Shown piece by piece: positions 47,020 through 55,066 of a DNA stretch of 64,000 nucleotides. The DNA lies in the NCBI RefSeq assembly GCF_006346315.1, contig NZ_VDMR01000001.1, forward strand, positions 1,178,001 through 1,242,000, in the 5' to 3' direction. The translations under genes and the position numbers were made by a program. A model generated the notes under the pieces. The model searched no databases. It had not been told where the DNA came from and saw only the letters and a list, made by a program, of their open reading frames with translations. The DNA comes from Nocardioides litoris. Its GTDB lineage: Bacteria > Actinomycetota > Actinomycetes > Propionibacteriales > Nocardioidaceae. Position 1 is the first letter of the stretch. Every line of letters begins with the position of its first letter.

Positions 47020-47577
47020 GTGAGCGAGCTCTGGCTGGTCCGGCACGGTCCCACCGAGTGGAGCAAGGCGGGCCGCCACACCTCGGTCACCGACCTCCCG
47101 CTGCTGCCCGAGCACGAGGACGACGCCCGCGCGCTCGCGCCGCGGCTGGCCGGGCTCGACCCGGTGCTGGTGCTGAGCAGCCCGCGGCAGCGTGCCCGGC
47201 GCACGGCGGAGCTGGCGGGGTTCGCCGAGCCCGACGTCGACGACGACCTGGCCGAGTGGGCCTACGGCGAGTACGAGGGCGTCACCACGGTCGACATCCG
47301 CGAGGACCGCCCGGGCTGGTCGATCTGGACCGACGGCTGCCCCGGCGGCGAGTCGCCCGAGGAGGTCGGGGCGCGCCTGGACCGGGTGGTCGCGCGTGCC
47401 CGTGACGCCGTCGGACCGGTGCTCGCCTTCGCCCACGGCCACTCGCTGCGGGTGCTCGCGGCGCGCTGGCTCGGCCTGCCGGCGGCCGACGGGCGGCACT
47501 TCGTGCTCGACACCGCCACCGTCTCCGTGCTCGGTGACGACCGCGGCGAGCCGGCCGTCCTGCGGTGGAACAGCTGA
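47020..47577 (+). CDS. histidine phosphatase family (phosphoglycerate-mutase-like) protein
   Basis: 185 residues. LWLVRHGPTEWSKAGRHT carries the RHG phospho-histidine motif; LSSPRQRARRTAELAG, WAYGEYEGVT and FAHGHSLRVLAARWLGLP complete the active site (second catalytic His). Likely a phosphomonoesterase or a mutase-like repair enzyme; substrate unknown. Leaderless GTG 47020. Confidence 0.88.
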   Translation: MSELWLVRHGPTEWSKAGRHTSVTDLPLLPEHEDDARALAPRLAGLDPVLVLSSPRQRARRTAELAGFAEPDVDDDLAEWAYGEYEGVTTVDIREDRPGWSIWTDGCPGGESPEEVGARLDRVVARARDAVGPVLAFAHGHSLRVLAARWLGLPAADGRHFVLDTATVSVLGDDRGEPAVLRWNS

Positions 47578-47616
47578 GCGCTTGACGGTGGTCGGGCGGC
47601 CCACGACCGTAGGTGC

Positions 47617-48252
47617 ATGACGCTCTCGGCGGGGTGCCCGCGCTGCGCCGCGCCGGTCACCGAGACCCCCGCGGGGTGGGTGTGCGTCGAGCACGCCGAG
47701 ATCGACCCCCTGTGGCGGCCCGACGAGGCGTCGTACGACGCGTTCGGGGAGCACCTGCGTCGCACGACCGCCTTCCCGACCTACCTGCCGTGGCCGATGA
47801 GCCCGGGCTGGACCGTCAGCGACTTCGCGGTCGTCGGGGCCCAGCCGGAGCGGGTGCGGGCGACGATGACCTGCACCAGCGGCACCAGCGCGCTCGACGG
47901 CCCCGTCGACGTCGTCGTGGTCAGCGAGGAGGCCGGCACCGGCCTGGGCGCACGGATCGCGGGCACCCGGCACGGCGACCCCGGCCCCGAGGTCGGCCAC
48001 GGCCCACCCGGTGTGCGGGTGCGCCTGGAGCGCCAGGTCGTGCCCCTGTGGCCGGTCTCGACGTGCCTGGGCAGCGCCGAGTGGGACCGCTCCGTCGTGG
48101 CCGGCGAGGCCGAGGGACGGTGGCTGTGGATGGTGCTGCGGCCGGCCTCCGCGCTGCTGCTGCTGCGCGACGACTGGATCCTGCGCGACGTGTCGCGGCG
48201 GGGCCCGGAGCTGGTCGAGCTGCCGTTCGGGGGTCCCGCGCCCTCCTGGTGA
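47617..48252 (+). CDS. DUF6758 family protein
   Basis: 211 residues. Starts with a zinc-ribbon-like GCPRCAAPV and WVCVEH, followed by LWRPDEASYDAFGEHLRRTTAFPTYLPWPMSPGWTVSDFAVVG and VVSEEAGTGLGARIAGTRHGDPGPEVG; these are the features of DUF6758 from Nocardioides and relatives. Function unknown. It lies between a histidine phosphatase and a PHP phosphoesterase, with which it may be co-transcribed (stop overlaps the upstream GTG candidate of the PHP gene). Confidence 0.78.
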   Translation: MTLSAGCPRCAAPVTETPAGWVCVEHAEIDPLWRPDEASYDAFGEHLRRTTAFPTYLPWPMSPGWTVSDFAVVGAQPERVRATMTCTSGTSALDGPVDVVVVSEEAGTGLGARIAGTRHGDPGPEVGHGPPGVRVRLERQVVPLWPVSTCLGSAEWDRSVVAGEAEGRWLWMVLRPASALLLLRDDWILRDVSRRGPELVELPFGGPAPSW

Positions 48253-48269
48253 GCGGGCAGGCTGGGCGG

Positions 48270-49202
48270 GTGCGCATCGACCTCCACACCCACTCCCGCG
48301 TCAGCGACGGGACGCAGTCGCCGACCGAGCTCGTGCAGGCGGCGGCCGACGCCGGCCTCGACGTCGTCGCGATCACCGACCACGACACCGCGGCCGGCTG
48401 GGACGAGGCGGTGGCGGCGGCCGAGGCCACCGGGATCGAGCTGGTGCGGGGCATGGAGGTCAGCACCCACCACCCCGGTGGCGGCGTGCACCTGCTGGCC
48501 TACCTGCCCGACCCCACCCACCCCGGGCTGGCGCGCGAGCTCGACCGGATCGTGGCCGGTCGCGGCACCCGCGCGCCCGCGATGATCGAGGCCCTGCAGG
48601 CCCACGGCATCGAGATCACGGCCGACGACGTCGTGGCCCAGGAGGTGCCCGGCCGCCCCCACGTCGCCGACGCCCTGATCCGGCTCGGCGTGGTCGCCGA
48701 CCGCGACGAGGCCTTCGCCCGCTGGCTCTCGCCGGGCCGGCCGGCGTACGTCGACCGGTACGCCGCCCCGCTCGACGACATGATCGCCACTGTGGCCGCC
48801 GCCGGTGGGGTCAGCGTCATCGCCCACCCGTGGGGCCGGGGGAGCCGCCGGGCCCTGCCCCCGCGGGAGATCGAGCGGCTGGCCCGCCTCGGGCTCGCGG
48901 GCATCGAGGTCGACCACCGTGACCACGAGCACCCCGACGTGCGCGCCGAGCTCCGGGCGCTGGCCCGCGACCTCGGCCTCGTGGCCACCGGCTCCAGCGA
49001 CCACCACGGCCTCGGCAAGACCCACCACGACCTGGGGTGCCACACCACGGCGCCGTGGGAGTACGAGCGGCTGGTCGACCTGGCCGCCGCGGCGTCGGCC
49101 GCCTCGGGCCGGACGACGCCGGCGGTGCTCGGTCCTACTTCCGGCCCAGGGACTGCAGCGTCTGCAGCGCCCGCGACGGGACGACCCGGGTCAGACCGGT
49201 GA
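48270..49202 (+). CDS. PHP-domain metal-dependent phosphoesterase
   Basis: 310 residues. VRIDLHTHSRVSDGT and ITDHDT are the first PHP metal sites; GMEVSTHHPGGGVHLLAY, VIAHPWG and SSDHHG complete the nine-ligand set of the TrpH/YciV type, which degrades 3',5'-bisphosphonucleotides or trims RNA 5' ends. The GTG at 48270 gives the usual VRIDLHTHS opening and lies 6 nt after a CAGGCT element; an alternative GTG at 48249 overlaps the DUF6758 stop. The C-terminal ~22 codons run antisense to the end of the SDR gene. Confidence 0.87.
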   Translation: MRIDLHTHSRVSDGTQSPTELVQAAADAGLDVVAITDHDTAAGWDEAVAAAEATGIELVRGMEVSTHHPGGGVHLLAYLPDPTHPGLARELDRIVAGRGTRAPAMIEALQAHGIEITADDVVAQEVPGRPHVADALIRLGVVADRDEAFARWLSPGRPAYVDRYAAPLDDMIATVAAAGGVSVIAHPWGRGSRRALPPREIERLARLGLAGIEVDHRDHEHPDVRAELRALARDLGLVATGSSDHHGLGKTHHDLGCHTTAPWEYERLVDLAAAASAASGRTTPAVLGPTSGPGTAASAAPATGRPGSDR

Positions 49203-49905
49203 TCGCCTTGTACTGCATGCCGGGGATCGAGTACGTCCGCCCCTTGTCGTAGTCCTTCAGGGCTTGGCGCACCAGGAAGTCGACGTCGAGCCAGAGGAAC
49301 CCGTCACCCCGCTTGACCTGCATCCGCTCGTGGAACTCGGTCTTGGTGAAGCCCGGGCACAGCGCCATCACCGTCACGCCGTCGGAGCGGTACTCGTTGG
49401 CCGCCCACTCGCTGAAGCTGTTGACCCACGCCTTGGCGGCGGAGTAGGAGCCGCGGGGCAGGAACGCCGCCACGCTGGAGACGTTGATGACCCCGCCCCG
49501 GCCCCGGGCCGTCATGCCGCCGAGCGCGGCGTGGCTGAGCCGCAGCACGGCGGTGACCAGCACCTCCAGCATCGCGACCTCGTCGTCGACCGGGTTGTCG
49601 AGGAAGCGCTTCTTCAGCCCGAACCCGGCGTTGTTGACCAGCAGGTCGACCGGCCGGGCGTCGTCGCGCAGCCGCTCCTCGACCAGCGCCAGCTGCTCGG
49701 GCACGACCAGGTCGGCCACCAGCACCTCGGTGCCGACGCCGTGCTCGGCGCGCAGCGCGGCGGCGACCTCCTCGAGCCGGACCTCGTCGCGGGCGACCAG
49801 CACGAGGTCGTGGCCGCGACGGGCGAGGTGGACGGCGAAGGCGTGCCCGATGCCGACGGTGGCACCGGTGACCAGGGCGGTGGAGGTGGAGGAGGCGGTG
49901 GGCAT
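49135..49905 (-). CDS. short-chain dehydrogenase/reductase
   Basis: 256 residues. Classical SDR: VTGATVGIGHA dinucleotide loop near residues 13-23, NNAGFG, catalytic VSSVAAF Ser and YSAAKAW (Tyr-x3-Lys), and a long C-terminal substrate cap ending VPSRALQTLQSLGRK. It resembles the DltE-like/YqjQ SDR subgroup with short-chain acyl or steroid-like substrates, not assignable. Leaderless: minus-strand CACAAT, 6 nt, ATG 49905. Its last 68 nt overlap the convergent PHP gene, an unusually long antisense overlap. Confidence 0.88.
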   Translation of the reverse strand: MPTASSTSTALVTGATVGIGHAFAVHLARRGHDLVLVARDEVRLEEVAAALRAEHGVGTEVLVADLVVPEQLALVEERLRDDARPVDLLVNNAGFGLKKRFLDNPVDDEVAMLEVLVTAVLRLSHAALGGMTARGRGGVINVSSVAAFLPRGSYSAAKAWVNSFSEWAANEYRSDGVTVMALCPGFTKTEFHERMQVKRGDGFLWLDVDFLVRQALKDYDKGRTYSIPGMQYKAITGLTRVVPSRALQTLQSLGRK

Positions 49906-49977
49906 GACCGGATTGTGGCCGACGCCCCGCCGCCGCCTCCCACCCGCCCGCGGCGCGGTCGGGCAGAATGAGCCCCG

Positions 49978-50775
49978 ATGAGTCCCTCGCGCCCGAGCAC
50001 CACCCTCGCGATCGCCAACCAGAAGGGCGGCGTCGCCAAGACGACCAGCGTCGCCTCGATCGGTGCGGCGCTGGCCGAGCTCGGGCACTCCGTCCTCCTG
50101 GTCGACCTCGACCCCCAGGCCTGCCTGACCTTCTCCCTGGGCATCGACCCCGAGGACCTCGAGCTCTCGGTCCACCACGTGCTGACCAAGGGCCTCGACC
50201 CGACCGAGGTCGTCATCGAGACCGACGACGGCGTCTCGCTGCTGCCCGCGACCATCGAGCTCGCGCGCGCCGAGGCCGACCTGCTCACCCGCACCGGCCG
50301 CGAGCACGTGCTGCGCGGCGTCCTGGAGGACCTCGCCGCCAAGGACGTCCACTTCGACTGGGTCCTGCTCGACTGCCCGCCCTCGCTGGGCGTGCTCACG
50401 GTCGCCGCGCTGACCGCCGCCGACGGCGTCCTCATCCCGCTGCAGTGCGAGACGCTGTCCCACCGCGGTGTCGGCCAGCTGCTCGACACCGTCCACGACG
50501 TCCGCCGGTTCACCAACCGCGACCTCGCCGTGTGGGGCGTCCTCCCCACGCTGTACGACGGCCGCACCACCCACGCGCGCACCGTGCTCGAGACCATCTC
50601 CGAGACCTACGACCTCGAGGTCGTCGAGCCGCCGATCCCCAAGACGATCAAGTTCGCCGAGGCGCCGGCGGCCGGGCGGTCCATCCTGGCCACGAGCCGC
50701 ACCAGCAAGGGCGCGGCTGCCTACCGCGAGGTCGCCGCCAACCTCGTTGCTCGCGCCGCACGAGCGGGCGCGTGA
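49978..50775 (+). CDS. ParA/MinD-family ATPase (orphan)
   Basis: 265 residues. Deviant Walker A NQKGGVAKTT at about 14-23, LLVDLDPQA switch, VLLDCPPSLG Walker B and QCETLSHRGV are typical of ParA. It lacks a ParB neighbour; the Mycobacterium relative is the orphan Rv3213c, which is distinct from the chromosome-segregating ParA. Candidate roles are positioning of cell-wall or polar machinery. CAGAAT lies 8 nt before ATG 49978, a short-leader promoter. The stop overlaps the GTG of the L,D-transpeptidase gene, coupling the two. Confidence 0.9.
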   Translation: MSPSRPSTTLAIANQKGGVAKTTSVASIGAALAELGHSVLLVDLDPQACLTFSLGIDPEDLELSVHHVLTKGLDPTEVVIETDDGVSLLPATIELARAEADLLTRTGREHVLRGVLEDLAAKDVHFDWVLLDCPPSLGVLTVAALTAADGVLIPLQCETLSHRGVGQLLDTVHDVRRFTNRDLAVWGVLPTLYDGRTTHARTVLETISETYDLEVVEPPIPKTIKFAEAPAAGRSILATSRTSKGAAAYREVAANLVARAARAGA

Positions 50776-51491
50776 GCCGTCACCGCGGCGAGGCGCCGCC
50801 CTCCTACCGGCCCCGCTGGGGCCGTCTCGCCGTGCTCGGCGTCTCCCTGGCCACGACCGCGGTCGCCATGCTCGGGGGGCTCGGGGTGCTGCCGTCCTCG
50901 GCCGGCGACCAGCCCGACCCGGCCGTCGTCGCCGTCGACGCCGTCCAGGTCGCCGACGAGACCGCCGTCCAGCCCTCCACCGGTGGGTCCAGCGAGGAGT
51001 CCGCCGGGGAGTCCACGCCGGGCCCGTCCGCGGCCGAGGTGCCACCGGCGTCGGGCTCGGGGGCGTCGTCCGAGACGGCCGACCCGGCACCCCTGCCGGC
51101 CGAGTCAGGCGAGGGCCGCCGCATCGTGTTCAGCGAGTCCGAGCAGCGGGTCTGGCTGGTCGGCGACGCCGGCAAGGTCCGGCGCACCTACCTCGTCTCC
51201 GGCAGCCTGACCGACAACCTCGACCCGGGCACCTACCAGGTCTACTCCCGCTCCGAGGACGCCGTCGGCATCGACGACTCCGGCACCATGAAGTGGTTCG
51301 TCCGGTTCACCCAGGGCCCGTCGGGCGCGGCCATCGGCTTCCACACGATCCCGGTCGACGAGGGCGAGCGGGTGCAGACCAAGGCCGAGCTCGGCACCCC
51401 GCAGTCCCACGGCTGCATCCGCCAGACCACCGCCGACGCCAAGGCCCTGTGGGCCTTCGCCCCGCTCGGCACCACCGTCGTCGTCGTCTGA
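50772..51491 (+). CDS. L,D-transpeptidase (YkuD fold)
   Basis: 239 residues. N-terminal membrane anchor (LAVLGVSLATTAVAMLGGLGVL, about 19-40), Ser/Pro/Ala linker to residue ~112, then a YkuD catalytic domain with His191 (GFHTI), and the catalytic SHGCIR at 212-217 (Cys215). It forms 3-3 peptide crosslinks in peptidoglycan. The domain (about 120 residues) is on the short side for the family and lacks the Ig-like and LysM parts of mycobacterial Ldts. Coupled to the ParA-like ATPase by a GTGA overlap; a shared hairpin separates it from the convergent DEAD-box gene. Confidence 0.9.
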   Translation: MSRHRGEAPPSYRPRWGRLAVLGVSLATTAVAMLGGLGVLPSSAGDQPDPAVVAVDAVQVADETAVQPSTGGSSEESAGESTPGPSAAEVPPASGSGASSETADPAPLPAESGEGRRIVFSESEQRVWLVGDAGKVRRTYLVSGSLTDNLDPGTYQVYSRSEDAVGIDDSGTMKWFVRFTQGPSGAAIGFHTIPVDEGERVQTKAELGTPQSHGCIRQTTADAKALWAFAPLGTTVVVV

Positions 51492-51510
51492 CCCACCGGG
51501 GGCCCGACGA

Positions 51511-51546
51511 CGACGGCCCGCCGCCCCGGGGGGCGGCGGGCCGTCG
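51511..51546. terminator. bidirectional hairpin between convergent genes
   Basis: CGACGGCCCGCCGCCCC (51511-51527) pairs perfectly with 51530-51546, a 17-bp GC stem. It lies 20 nt after the L,D-transpeptidase stop and 13 nt before the DEAD-box stop, so can serve both. No T-run. Confidence 0.7.
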
Positions 51547-51558
51547 TACGAGCGCGGA

Positions 51559-53070
51559 TCAGGCGTCGGTCGAGGCGCTCTCGGCCGCGGCGCCGCCCTG
51601 GCCGCCGCCGGAGCGGCTGCGGCGCCGACGACGGTTGCGGTTGCGGTTGGACGACGAGCGGCCCTCGCCGTCGCCGGCGGGTGCGGACCCCGCCTCACCG
51701 GTGGCGGCCGCGGTGGCGGCCTCGGGGGACTCGGTGGTCTCGGTCACGACGGTCGCGCCGCTGCGGGTGCGCGTCCGGTTGCGGTTGCGCTCGCGCGGCT
51801 GGCGCTCGCGGGACTCCCGGGGCTCGCGGTCCTCGCGGGGCTTGCGCTCCACCGGCGCCGGGTCGACGACACGGCCCTTGGTGCCGGGCGCGATGCCCTG
51901 GTCGTGGAACAGGTGCTCGCTGGTGGAGTAGGTCTCCTGCGGCTCGTCGAAGGGCAGGTCGAGTGCTTTGTTGATCATCTTCCAGCGGTGCAGGTCGGCC
52001 CAGTCGACGAAGGTGATCGCCGTGCCGGTCGCGCCCGCGCGGCCGGTGCGGCCGATGCGGTGGACGTAGGTCTTGTCGTCCTCGGGGCAGGTGTAGTTGA
52101 TGACGTGGCTGACGCCGGCGACGTCGATGCCGCGCGCCGCGACGTCGGTGGCCACCAGCACCCGGATCTTGTTCTCGCGGAACTTGGCCAGCGCCTTCTC
52201 GCGCGCCACCTGCGCCATGTCGCCGTGCAGCGGCGAGGCGCTGAACCCGCGCTCGGCCAGGTCGTCGGCCACTCGCTGCGCCTGGCGCTTGGTGCGGGTG
52301 AACACGATGAACTTGTCGGCGTCCTCGGCCTGCAGGATGCGCCCGATGATCTCGGGCTTGTCGAGGTCGTGGGCCTGGTAGATGAACTGCGCGGTCGCCG
52401 GCACCATCGTGGTGTCGTAGGACGACTCGGCCCGGATGTTCATCGGGTGCCGCATGTGGGTGCGGGCCAGCGCGACGATCGCCGCCGGCATGGTGGCCGA
52501 GAACAGCATGGTCTGGCGGGTCTCGGGCGTCATCGACAGCAGCCGCTGCACGTCGGGCAGGAAGCCGAGGTCGAGCATCTCGTCGGCCTCGTCGAGCACC
52601 ACGGCGTGCACGTGGGAGAGGTCGAGGGCCCGGCGGTTGGCCAGGTCGATGAGGCGGCCGGGCGTGCCGACCACGATGTCGACGCCGCTCTCGAGGGTCT
52701 CGAGCTGGGTGTCGTAGCCGACGCCGCCGTACACGGTCAGGACGCGCAGGCCGAGGTCGGCGCTGGCCAGGTGCAGGTCGTTGGAGACCTGCAGCGCCAG
52801 CTCGCGGGTGGGGGCGACGATGAGGGCCTGCGGCTTGCCCTGCGGGAGGTCGGAGTACGCCGGGTCGGTCGAGACCACCGAGCGCTGCAGCACCGGGATG
52901 CCGAAGGCGAGGGTCTTGCCGGTGCCCGTGCGGGCCTGGCCGATCAGGTCGGTGCCCATCAGGGCGACGGAGAGGGTCATCTCCTGGATGGCGAAGGGGG
53001 TGGTGATGCCGGCGCGCTCGAGCGCGTCGCAGATCTCGGGGAGGACCCCGAGCTCACGGAAGGTGGTCAC
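51559..53070 (-). CDS. DEAD-box RNA helicase (RhlE-type)
   Basis: 503 residues. Begins VTTFRELGVLPEICDALERAGITTPFAIQ (Q motif) then ARTGTGKT, PTRELALQV, TPGRLID, DEAD, SAT, the second RecA domain with VFTRTKRQA and ATDVAARGIDV, and HRIGRTGRAG. The ~90-residue C-terminal tail is Arg/Asn-rich (RNRNRTRTRS, NRNRNRRRRRSRS) and is a disordered RNA-binding extension; the final part is acidic. Cytosolic, probably ribosome assembly or cold-shock RNA remodelling. GTG 53070 is chosen because the Q motif follows it directly; an upstream ATG at 53214 would run into the divergent ferritin gene. Mycobacterium counterpart is Rv3211 (rhlE). Confidence 0.92.
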   Translation of the reverse strand: MTTFRELGVLPEICDALERAGITTPFAIQEMTLSVALMGTDLIGQARTGTGKTLAFGIPVLQRSVVSTDPAYSDLPQGKPQALIVAPTRELALQVSNDLHLASADLGLRVLTVYGGVGYDTQLETLESGVDIVVGTPGRLIDLANRRALDLSHVHAVVLDEADEMLDLGFLPDVQRLLSMTPETRQTMLFSATMPAAIVALARTHMRHPMNIRAESSYDTTMVPATAQFIYQAHDLDKPEIIGRILQAEDADKFIVFTRTKRQAQRVADDLAERGFSASPLHGDMAQVAREKALAKFRENKIRVLVATDVAARGIDVAGVSHVINYTCPEDDKTYVHRIGRTGRAGATGTAITFVDWADLHRWKMINKALDLPFDEPQETYSTSEHLFHDQGIAPGTKGRVVDPAPVERKPREDREPRESRERQPRERNRNRTRTRSGATVVTETTESPEAATAAATGEAGSAPAGDGEGRSSSNRNRNRRRRRSRSGGGQGGAAAESASTDA

Positions 53071-53204
53071 AGCACTGCTTTCGGGTCGGTCGTGGCTGTG
53101 CGGCCGACCCCGCGATGTCAGTGGTGCAGAACAGCGACGGAGCGTCGCCGGCAGGCGGGTCAACCGCGCACATGCAGGGGTCAGTCTATCGATAGGGTGA
53201 GGAC

Positions 53205-53906
53205 ATGGCTGCATCCGCCGCGCCCGAGGCGATCTTCGGCGACGACCCCGGCTACCGCGCGGCCGTCGTCGACCTGCTCGGCGTCATCTCCTACGGCGAG
53301 ATCTCGGCCTTCGAACGGCTGGCCGAGGACGCCAAGATGGCGCCCGACGTCGAGGACAAGCTGGCGCTGGCACAGATGGCCGCCCACGAGCTGACCAAGG
53401 TCGCGCCGCTGCACGACCGGGTGCGCGAGCTCGGCGCCGACCCGTTCGAGGCGATGGCGCCGTTCCGGGTCGCCCTCGACGCCTTCCACCGTCACACCGC
53501 CCCGGCCGACTGGCTCGAGGGCATGGTCAAGGCCTACGTCGGCGACGGGCTGGCCAACGACTTCTACCGCGAGATCGCGGCCTTCCTCGACCCCGCCACC
53601 CGCGACCTGGTGGTCGTCTCGATGGACGAGGACGGCGGTCACTCGGCGTTCGTCGTCGACCGGGTGCGCGCGGTCATCGCCGCCGACCACAGGGTCGGCG
53701 GCCGGCTCGCGCTCTGGGGCCGTCGGCTGATGGGCGAGGCCCTCACCCAGGCCCAGCGCGTCGCGGTCGACCGCGACTCGCTCACCGCCCTGCTCACCGG
53801 CGGCGTGGACCGTCCCGGCCTCGACCTCGCGGCGCTCGGGCGGATGTTCACCCGCCTCACCGAGCGCCACGCCGAGCGCATGGCCGAGCTCGGGTTGGAC
53901 AGCTAG
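53205..53906 (+). CDS. ferritin-like-fold protein (Rv3210c type)
   Basis: 233 residues. Helical; conserved LLGVISYGEISAFERLAEDAKMAPDVEDKLALAQMAAHE, then DWLEGMVKAYVGDGLANDFYREIAAFL. The repeated E/D-x-x-H pattern across four helices (E with AAHE) is that of ferritin-like di-iron or iron-free helical bundles. In actinobacteria this family (tRNA-hydroxylase MiaE-like in fold) lies beside rhlE and DUF3107. TAGGGT (53193-53198) is 6 nt before ATG 53205: leaderless, and divergent from the DEAD-box gene. Metal binding needs testing. Confidence 0.8.
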   Translation: MAASAAPEAIFGDDPGYRAAVVDLLGVISYGEISAFERLAEDAKMAPDVEDKLALAQMAAHELTKVAPLHDRVRELGADPFEAMAPFRVALDAFHRHTAPADWLEGMVKAYVGDGLANDFYREIAAFLDPATRDLVVVSMDEDGGHSAFVVDRVRAVIAADHRVGGRLALWGRRLMGEALTQAQRVAVDRDSLTALLTGGVDRPGLDLAALGRMFTRLTERHAERMAELGLDS

Positions 53907-53955
53907 CTCACAGCAGCAGGCACGTCCGCACCGACCGTCGAGCGCAGCGAGGCAC

Positions 53956-53998
53956 GTCGGCCGGCGGCGGTCGGGTCAGGGGACCGTCGCCGGCCGAC
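53956..53998. terminator. bidirectional hairpin between convergent genes
   Basis: GTCGGCCGGCGGCGGTC (53956-53972) pairs with 53982-53998 with one G-T wobble. It lies between the ferritin-like gene and DUF3107, immediately before the DUF3107 stop. Confidence 0.7.
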
Positions 53999-54000
53999 CA

Positions 54001-54222
54001 TCAAGACCTGAAGCCCACGGTGCCGGCGACGCCGCCGCCGATCTCGACGTAGGCGATCTTGGCGGCCGGGACGATGACCTTGCGGCCCTTGCTGTCGGTG
54101 AGCGTCAGGACGCCCTCGGCCGAGACGGCCTCGGCGATGCGCTTCTCCACGTCCTCGGCGGAGTCGCCGGTGTCCACGACGAGCTCGCGGGGTGAGTGCT
54201 GGACGCCGATCTTGACCTCCAC
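54001..54222 (-). CDS. DUF3107 small protein
   Basis: 73 residues. EVKIGVQHSPRELVVDTGDSAEDVEKRIAEAV and GRKVIVPAAKIAYVEIGG form the ubiquitin-like compact DUF3107 pattern (Rv3208A equivalent). AAGGAGG lies 8 nt before GTG 54222. Co-directional with the TetR gene 54 nt upstream, but the two are separated by a tandem repeat. Role unknown; its conserved pairing with TetR and moeZ suggests a regulatory or sulfur-transfer link. Confidence 0.85.
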   Translation of the reverse strand: MEVKIGVQHSPRELVVDTGDSAEDVEKRIAEAVSAEGVLTLTDSKGRKVIVPAAKIAYVEIGGGVAGTVGFRS

Positions 54223-54263
54223 GGGAGGCCTCCTTCTGTTGGTCTGGGCTGTTGGGGTGGAAC

Positions 54264-54287
54264 GTCGGTCAGTCGGTCAGTCGGTCA
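54264..54287. repeat. 8-bp tandem repeat covering the TetR stop codon
   Basis: GTCGGTCA is repeated three times without error (54264, 54272, 54280). On the minus strand the tract reads repeated TGACCGAC, and the TetR stop TGA (54277-54279) is inside it, so adding or losing a unit would change where TetR ends. Confidence 0.75.
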
Positions 54288-54909
54288 GCGGGTAGCCGCG
54301 GATGCCGCGCCAGGCCAGGCCCGAGACCAGGGCGACGGCCTGCTCGCGGTCGAGGCCGCCGGCCTCGGCGAGCCAGTAGCGGGCGCTGACCTGGGCCATG
54401 CCGACGAGCGAGACGGCGAGCAGGCGAGCGGCGGGGTCGGGCAGGCCGGTGTCCTCGCGGATGACGTCGGCGATCATCGCGGCGCACTCGGTGGTGACCC
54501 GCTCGACGTGCTGGCGCACGGCCGGTTCGTTGGTCAGGTCGGACTCGAAGACGAGGCGGAACGCACCGGTGTCGCGGCCGACGTAGTCGTAGAAGGCGCC
54601 CATGGCCGCGCCGACGCGCAGCTTGTTGTCGTGGGTCGACTCCAGCGCGGCGTGGCAGTTGGCGATGACGGCGTCGCAGGCGGCGTCGAGCAGCGCGAGG
54701 TAGAGCTCGAGCTTGCCCGGGAAGTGCTGGTAGAGCACCGGCTTGGAGACCCCGGCGCGGTCGGCGATCTCGTCCATCGCGGCCGCGTGGTAGCCGTGCT
54801 CGACGAAGACCTCGAGGGCCGACTCCAGCAGCTGCACGCGGCGCTCGCGCCGGGGCAGCCGGCCGCCGCGGGGCCGGGCGCCGTCGAGGCCGGTCGATGT
54901 CGTCGCCAC
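54277..54909 (-). CDS. TetR/AcrR-family repressor (Rv3208 type)
   Basis: 210 residues. N-terminal helix-turn-helix: LLESALEVFVEHGYHAAAMDEIADRAGVSKPVLYQHFPGKLELYLALLD is a textbook TetR DNA-binding domain; the C-terminal ligand and dimer domain follows, ending with WRGIRGYPLTD. GTG 54909 is leaderless (minus-strand TAGGCT, 7 nt). Divergent from moeZ across 157 nt, where a regulator could bind. In mycobacteria Rv3208 has been linked to lipid and envelope control; ligand here unknown. Confidence 0.9.
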   Translation of the reverse strand: MATTSTGLDGARPRGGRLPRRERRVQLLESALEVFVEHGYHAAAMDEIADRAGVSKPVLYQHFPGKLELYLALLDAACDAVIANCHAALESTHDNKLRVGAAMGAFYDYVGRDTGAFRLVFESDLTNEPAVRQHVERVTTECAAMIADVIREDTGLPDPAARLLAVSLVGMAQVSARYWLAEAGGLDREQAVALVSGLAWRGIRGYPLTD

Positions 54910-55066
54910 GGCGGCGAGCCTACGCGGTGGGCGCGCGGGGTCCGGATCGCGGGTCGGCGCGCGGGCGCCTCCCGGGCCGGGGGAACAATGGAGCGCACCG
55001 CGGGCGTTCCCACCCAGGCACGCCCCTGCAGCACCCCCTCCGAGCCCACGACAGAGGAGTCCACCC

